Made by a program: the position numbers and the translations under genes. This document shows positions 60,178 to 64,000 of a DNA stretch of 64,000 nt, in pieces (position 1 is the stretch's first letter; the number at the start of each line of letters is the position of its first letter). This DNA comes from Odoribacter sp. AF15-53. Its GTDB lineage: Bacteria > Bacteroidota > Bacteroidia > Bacteroidales > Marinifilaceae. A model generated the notes under the pieces. The model saw nothing but the letters and a program-made list of their open reading frames with translations. It was not told the origin of the DNA and did no database searches. The stretch lies in contig NZ_QUHC01000007.1 in the NCBI RefSeq assembly GCF_003479425.1, positions 182,531-246,530 of the forward strand, in the 5' to 3' direction.

Positions 60178-63100
60178 TCAATCGTTATTACTCTTTATCG
60201 GGAAGTTTTTATTTACCCTATTACTCGTAACAGGACGTCCGCTCAACGTGTTCTCGATCATGTCCTGAAGTTCTTGGGCAAACGCATTTTCACCGTTTCT
60301 TCTTGCCATGTCAACGAGCATTTGCAAGGCTTGAACGCTTCTTCTCTCGTCATTTTCCAGGGCTTTCTTGCGATTGGGTGAAAGTGATCCGATGTATCTC
60401 AGCGTTTGTGCATTGTCAAGAGCCAAGGCCCATGCCAGATCATTTCCTTTCTCTTTTTCACCTGCCGCATAATATATCGAGATATAGTTCAGCAAGAAAA
60501 AGTCAGCCGGAACCTGATACAAAGGAATTTCTTCCAGTGATTTATCCAGAACTCTGACGGCTTCCTGAATCTTGGATGAATCCGTGATCTCGTTTATGAT
60601 AGAATCGCTGGTGATGTGCGTTTCCGTCATGGCTTCCTGCATGAGTTGTTCGGCCAGACGTAAGAACGTGTTCCGATATTTCATCACGGCAATGGTGTTG
60701 TCGTGGAAATGGTCGATGTTCACTTTCGGGTCTTTGATATTTCCCCAAACGAATTTATTCATCAGTTTGTCATACAATATTTTTGTATTAATCCGGCCGA
60801 AGTCGTAATAAGCGTTCGTACTTTCCGATTTGATCGGAACTACCCGGTATCCGGCTCCTTCCAGTTGGAAATACTTCTCGAAGCCCATGTAACTGTCTTG
60901 TCCCATGCCGACACCGAAGTAAACGGGGCGTTCCCAGTTGTTGGTAGCCAGAATGTCGAGAACCATCAATTGAGATTTGTTCAACGTGTTACCCTTTAGT
61001 TGGATTTCCACCCGGTCAACAATCAGGGCAGAATCTTCCGGTTGAACCGTTCCGTTAGCCAGTACTTTTTCTTTATCCACGGGGATATAGAGGCTTCTGG
61101 TAGGGATATAATCGACCGCACCACCCTGGTAACGGTGTGATTTGGTTTCCGATGCATCGCTGGCAACAAATTCCATAACTTCTTTCATGCTGAATGGTTT
61201 TTGAAGCCGGTCTTCTATGGATACGAAATCCCGAACTCCCGCGTGGTATTGGTCTTTCGTGAAAGAAATAGGTACCCCGTCGCTTTCATAAGCCTTTCGT
61301 TTCATCTGGTCGATGTACCAATCTCCGGCGAGCAAACTTAAGTTCACGATACGCACGTCCCGACGGAATCCTTCCACTTCTTGGGCATACCAGAGCGGGA
61401 ATGTATCGTTGTCCCCGTAGGTGAACAAGATCGCATTCGGGGCACAAGTACTCAGGTAGTTTTTCGCGTGTGCGATTGTTGCGTAACGCCCGCTACGATC
61501 GTGATCGTCCCAGTTTTGTGCTGCCATGTTCACGGGAACGGCAAGTAGGCAGACAGCGGTCACGGCAATGGCTGCATTGCGTGAATCCATCCTCTTTTGG
61601 AGTAGATCCCACAGGTATAGAACCCCGAATCCTATCCAGATGGCAAAGGCATAGAACGATCCGGCATACGCGTAGTCTCGTTCACGCGGTTGATACGGGT
61701 ATTGATTCAGGTAAAGCACGATGGCAATACCCGTGAAGAAGAAGAGCAGCATGACTACCCAGAAATCTTTCTTTCCTTGTTTCCCTCGCTGGTACTGGTA
61801 GAACATTCCTAGCAGCCCGAGGATAAAAGGCAGCATGTAGTATTTATTGTTTGCCTTGTCATGTTTCAAGGTGTCCGGCATCAAGCTTTGGTCTCCCACG
61901 AGAATATTGTCGACAAAAGGAATACCCGTGATCCAGTTCCCGTAGCGGAAATCACCGTGGCCCTGAATGTCATTCTGCCGTCCGGAGAAGTTCCACATGA
62001 AGTATCTGAAGTACATGTGACCGAGTTGGTAGCGGAACATGAAACTGAGGTTTTGTCCGAAACTTGGCTTTTGCACGGGTTGCCCGTCAATCATGTACAC
62101 GGGACCTTTGGGTTGTCCGACCCATTCCATGTATACCTGCGGGTCGCGGGCCTGGCTGTACATACGTGGTAAAACGGTACAGAAACGGGGATCGTATTTC
62201 ACGTCTTTTTTGTAATCCACGATATCATATTTCCCAGTCTTCTCGTTTTGATAGTAAATCGGGCCTGCATCTTCTACCCCGATCACGGGTGCATTATAAT
62301 AAGGTCCGTAAACCAGCGGTTCCTGCCCGTATTGATCACGACTGATGTAAGAAAGCAGTGCGAACACGTTGTCCGGGCTGTTCTCGTCGATCGGGGGATT
62401 GCTCACGGAACGGATTACTACCATGGCATAACAAGAGTACCCGATGATCATAACCACAAAACAGGTCAGGATCGTATTTACTATCGTGTGATTGTGTTTC
62501 AAAGTGTAACGGATACCGTATGTCAATCCGGCGATTAACAGAAGGGCGTAAACAATGACTCCCGAATTGAAGGGTAAGCCAAAACTGTTCACGAACATGA
62601 GTTCAAACCAGCCCGCCACGATAATAACGCCCGGGATAATTCCCCACATGATAACTCCCAGTATGACGATCGAGAGGGCCGCCGATTTGATAATACCCCA
62701 TTTCGAGGTCTCGTATTTCTTGAAATAATATATGAACACGATAGCGGGAATAACCAGTAAGTTCAACAAGTGAACTCCGATCGAAAGCCCGATCATGTAC
62801 GCGATGAAAACTAACCAACGGTTGGCATAAGGTTGGAATGCAACATTTTCCCACTTCAAGATCGCCCAGAACACGACTGCCGTGAACAGGGACGACATGG
62901 CGTAAACCTCGCCTTCAACGGCCGAGAACCAGAACGTGTCTGTAAACGTGTAAGTTAATGCCCCGATAAGTCCCGCACCCATGATAGCGCATAATTGTCC
63001 CATGGAACATTCACCGTCTTCTTTTATCACGATCTTTTTTGCCAGATGAGTGATTGTCCAGAACAGGAACAGGATCGTGAAGCCCGAACATAGTGCCGAC

Positions 63101-63366
63101 ATGATGTTGATCATGTAGGATTGTGTTTCAGGACTTGGGGCGAATATCGCGAATAACCGCGAGACGATCATGAATAGAGGCGCTCCGGGAGGGTGTCCTA
63201 CTTGCAGTCCGACTGAGGTCGTGATAAACTCCCCACAGTCCCACAGGCTGGCTGTTGGTTCAACTGTAAGAATGTAAGTAATACTGGCCACCACGAACGC
63301 CACCCATCCGGTGACATTATTGATCAACCTGTAACTTAATGTTGGGTGATTTTTAATGTTGCACAT
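60178..63366 (-). CDS. DUF2723 family multi-span membrane protein (putative glycosyltransferase)
   Basis: 1062 residues from ATG 63366; a longer frame to 63441 lacks support. The N-terminal half has about ten to twelve helices. The family hallmark is ASITYILTVEPTASLWDCGEF, with GHPPGAPLF, the arrangement of PMT-type (GT-C) enzymes with a catalytic acid in the first loop. A soluble part follows (about 640-1060), with ILFTYGDNDTFPLWYAQEV and TPR-like helices at the end. The family is widespread in Bacteroidota and is suspected to move sugars from a lipid carrier onto proteins; this is not proven here. Confidence 0.88.
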   Translation of the reverse strand: MCNIKNHPTLSYRLINNVTGWVAFVVASITYILTVEPTASLWDCGEFITTSVGLQVGHPPGAPLFMIVSRLFAIFAPSPETQSYMINIMSALCSGFTILFLFWTITHLAKKIVIKEDGECSMGQLCAIMGAGLIGALTYTFTDTFWFSAVEGEVYAMSSLFTAVVFWAILKWENVAFQPYANRWLVFIAYMIGLSIGVHLLNLLVIPAIVFIYYFKKYETSKWGIIKSAALSIVILGVIMWGIIPGVIIVAGWFELMFVNSFGLPFNSGVIVYALLLIAGLTYGIRYTLKHNHTIVNTILTCFVVMIIGYSCYAMVVIRSVSNPPIDENSPDNVFALLSYISRDQYGQEPLVYGPYYNAPVIGVEDAGPIYYQNEKTGKYDIVDYKKDVKYDPRFCTVLPRMYSQARDPQVYMEWVGQPKGPVYMIDGQPVQKPSFGQNLSFMFRYQLGHMYFRYFMWNFSGRQNDIQGHGDFRYGNWITGIPFVDNILVGDQSLMPDTLKHDKANNKYYMLPFILGLLGMFYQYQRGKQGKKDFWVVMLLFFFTGIAIVLYLNQYPYQPRERDYAYAGSFYAFAIWIGFGVLYLWDLLQKRMDSRNAAIAVTAVCLLAVPVNMAAQNWDDHDRSGRYATIAHAKNYLSTCAPNAILFTYGDNDTFPLWYAQEVEGFRRDVRIVNLSLLAGDWYIDQMKRKAYESDGVPISFTKDQYHAGVRDFVSIEDRLQKPFSMKEVMEFVASDASETKSHRYQGGAVDYIPTRSLYIPVDKEKVLANGTVQPEDSALIVDRVEIQLKGNTLNKSQLMVLDILATNNWERPVYFGVGMGQDSYMGFEKYFQLEGAGYRVVPIKSESTNAYYDFGRINTKILYDKLMNKFVWGNIKDPKVNIDHFHDNTIAVMKYRNTFLRLAEQLMQEAMTETHITSDSIINEITDSSKIQEAVRVLDKSLEEIPLYQVPADFFLLNYISIYYAAGEKEKGNDLAWALALDNAQTLRYIGSLSPNRKKALENDERRSVQALQMLVDMARRNGENAFAQELQDMIENTLSGRPVTSNRVNKNFPIKSNND

Positions 63367-63479
63367 GCTTCTCCTTAGTTTGAATTTATATTTCTTATTA
63401 ATACTCAAGGGTCTAGTTAAAATGTCATGTTTCGACAGCACGAAAATAGCAATTTTCTTTTAATTTTTCTGCATTTTGT

Positions 63480-63510
63480 TTTGGTGAAATAAAAAAATGC
63501 TCTACATTTG
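63480..63510 (+). promoter_or_regulatory. tRNA promoter
   Basis: TTTG, exactly 19 bases, TACATTTG, 44 bases before tRNA-Gln. Full consensus match. Confidence 0.8.
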
Positions 63511-63553
63511 CAGCGTCAAAATAACAATAGCGTTGTTGTAGCGACATGAAGAT

Positions 63554-63624
63554 TGTCCCATTGTGTAATGGTAGCACAGCAGATTTTGGTTCTGTCAGTC
63601 AAGGTTCGAATCCTTGTGGGACAA
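63554..63624 (+). tRNA. tRNA-Gln (anticodon TTG)
   Basis: Acceptor TGTCCCA with TGGGACA, D arm GTG/CAC around AATGGTAG, anticodon arm GCAGA-TTTTGGT-TCTGT with anticodon TTG, T arm CAAGG-TTCGAAT-CCTTG, discriminator A. The 3' CCA is not encoded. Confidence 0.96.
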
Positions 63625-63639
63625 CAAACAGAAGAGGGG

Positions 63640-63669
63640 CCTTGCAGCGGGGAAGTTGCAAGGTTTTTT
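63640..63669 (+). terminator. Rho-independent terminator after tRNA-Gln
   Basis: CCTTGCA with TGCAAGG around a 10-base loop, then six T. It implies that tRNA-Leu either has its own promoter or depends on readthrough; no clear promoter is seen in the 22 bases left. Confidence 0.78.
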
Positions 63670-63691
63670 CTTCAAAGTTCATTGAATGTAT

Positions 63692-63775
63692 GCCCAGGTG
63701 GTGGAATCGGTAGACACGCTAGTTTCAGGGACTAGTGGCCGTACGGCTGTGCAAGTTCGAGTCTTGTTCTGGGTA
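63692..63775 (+). tRNA. tRNA-Leu (anticodon CAG)
   Basis: 84 bases with long variable arm. Acceptor GCCCAGG with TCTGGGT, D arm with GGAATCGGTAGAC, anticodon arm CTAGT-TTCAGGG-ACTAG, T arm with GTTCGAGTC, discriminator A. Anticodon CAG reads CUG. The probable integrase gene starts 134 bases downstream, so its 3' end may be an attachment site. Confidence 0.95.
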
Positions 63776-63798
63776 CAAATTATGAAACAGTATAGTTG

Positions 63799-63825
63799 AA
63801 ACCGTTGCAATGCAGCGGTTTTTTT
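63799..63825 (+). terminator. Rho-independent terminator after tRNA-Leu
   Basis: AAACCG-T-TGC with GCA-G-CGGTTT around AAT, then a run of T. Confidence 0.82.
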
Positions 63826-63868
63826 GGTTTTCATGAAACGGTTTTCCCTTGTTTATTTCATTAAAAAG

Positions 63869-63904
63869 TCCAACATTTGTTCCAACGTTTGTTCCAACAC
63901 ATTT
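63869..63904. repeat. 12-bp direct repeats upstream of the putative integrase gene
   Basis: TCCAACATTTGT, TCCAACGTTTGT and a weaker TCCAACACATTT, head to tail, ending 5 bases before the putative integrase ATG. They could be arm-type sites for the integrase or repeated operator sites. Confidence 0.7.
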
Positions 63905-63908
63905 TTCT

Positions 63909-64000
63909 ATGCTAGAAGTTAGTTTTTCATTAGATAATCCGAAACGAGAAGTTTCAACAATTAGAGCATTTATTGGCTCACGTGAAAAATTAGGTGGACC
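63909..64000 (+). CDS. Probable tyrosine integrase, N-terminal fragment (runs off window)
   Basis: 30 complete codons are visible from ATG 63909: LEVSFSLDNPKREVSTIRAF and then IGSREKLGG. The pattern (short strand with F-x-L-D-x-P-K, then T-x-I-x-x-F and a basic turn) resembles the arm-DNA-binding start of Bacteroidota tyrosine recombinases. Position right behind tRNA-Leu and behind 12-bp repeats agrees with an integrated element. Too short for certainty. Confidence 0.55.
   Translation, partial: MLEVSFSLDNPKREVSTIRAFIGSREKLGG

Overview
The window looks like a chromosome segment of a gut Bacteroidales species, most likely in the Odoribacteraceae (Butyricimonas- or Odoribacter-like). This taxonomic call is inference. 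It rests on SusC/SusD-type receptors with an ECF sigma/FecR switch, PKD-like and DUF4843 surface lipoproteins, GH92/GH20/GH29 glycosidases, a fused FeoAB, a short primary sigma factor, and repeated use of the Bacteroidota promoter pattern TTTG-N19-TAnnTTTG.

Layout. 1-2114: tail of a surface-lipoprotein locus (PKD-like lipoprotein fragment plus thioredoxin). 2500-6514: single genes (DUF1848, tyrosine-phosphatase lipoprotein, methyltransferase, DUF4261). 6966-12787: a five-gene leftward efflux operon (TolC, HlyD, double ABC ATPase, two ABC-2 permeases) with a divergent AraC regulator. 13848-14952: a leftward operon of two small membrane proteins and a sigma factor. 15100-18970: nucleobase permease, metallo-hydrolase, VOC protein and TlpA-like thioredoxin. 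18974-21238: GH20 hexosaminidase. 21688-39949: the main glycan locus. It runs ECF sigma, FecR, SusC, SusD, DUF4843, PKD-like lipoprotein, a GldA-type ATPase, a fused GldF-GldG permease, GH92, a BSP-family peptidase and a second GH92. 40036-46480: DUF4272, the TIGR03915/TIGR03916 DNA-repair pair, class I aldolase and GH29 fucosidase. 46575-51341: PoxB-type pyruvate oxidase, two acyltransferase-fold proteins and an unknown protein. 51781-64000: housekeeping genes (FeoAB and its Cys-rich partner, rpmH, rpoD, pdxS/pdxT, heptose kinase, prfB with a programmed frameshift, DUF2723 membrane protein), then tRNA-Gln, tRNA-Leu and the start of a probable integrase at the right edge.

How the genes fit together. 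The 21.7-40 kb block reads as one inducible system for binding and importing a mannose-rich, probably N-linked, glycan. A surface signal would pass through the STN domain of SusC to FecR and the ECF sigma factor. The two GH92 enzymes differ at the usual catalytic-acid position (Glu in the first, Gln in the second). That suggests the first is an ordinary alpha-mannosidase and the second removes mannose-phosphate caps. GH20 and GH29 genes nearby would act on GlcNAc and fucose of the same kind of host glycan.

The intergenic DNA is unusually structured. I see three families of repeated palindromic elements, two arrays of 11-bp tandem repeats, several unrelated long hairpins, and 12-bp repeats between tRNA-Leu and the putative integrase. 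No CRISPR array, rRNA or complete insertion sequence was seen.
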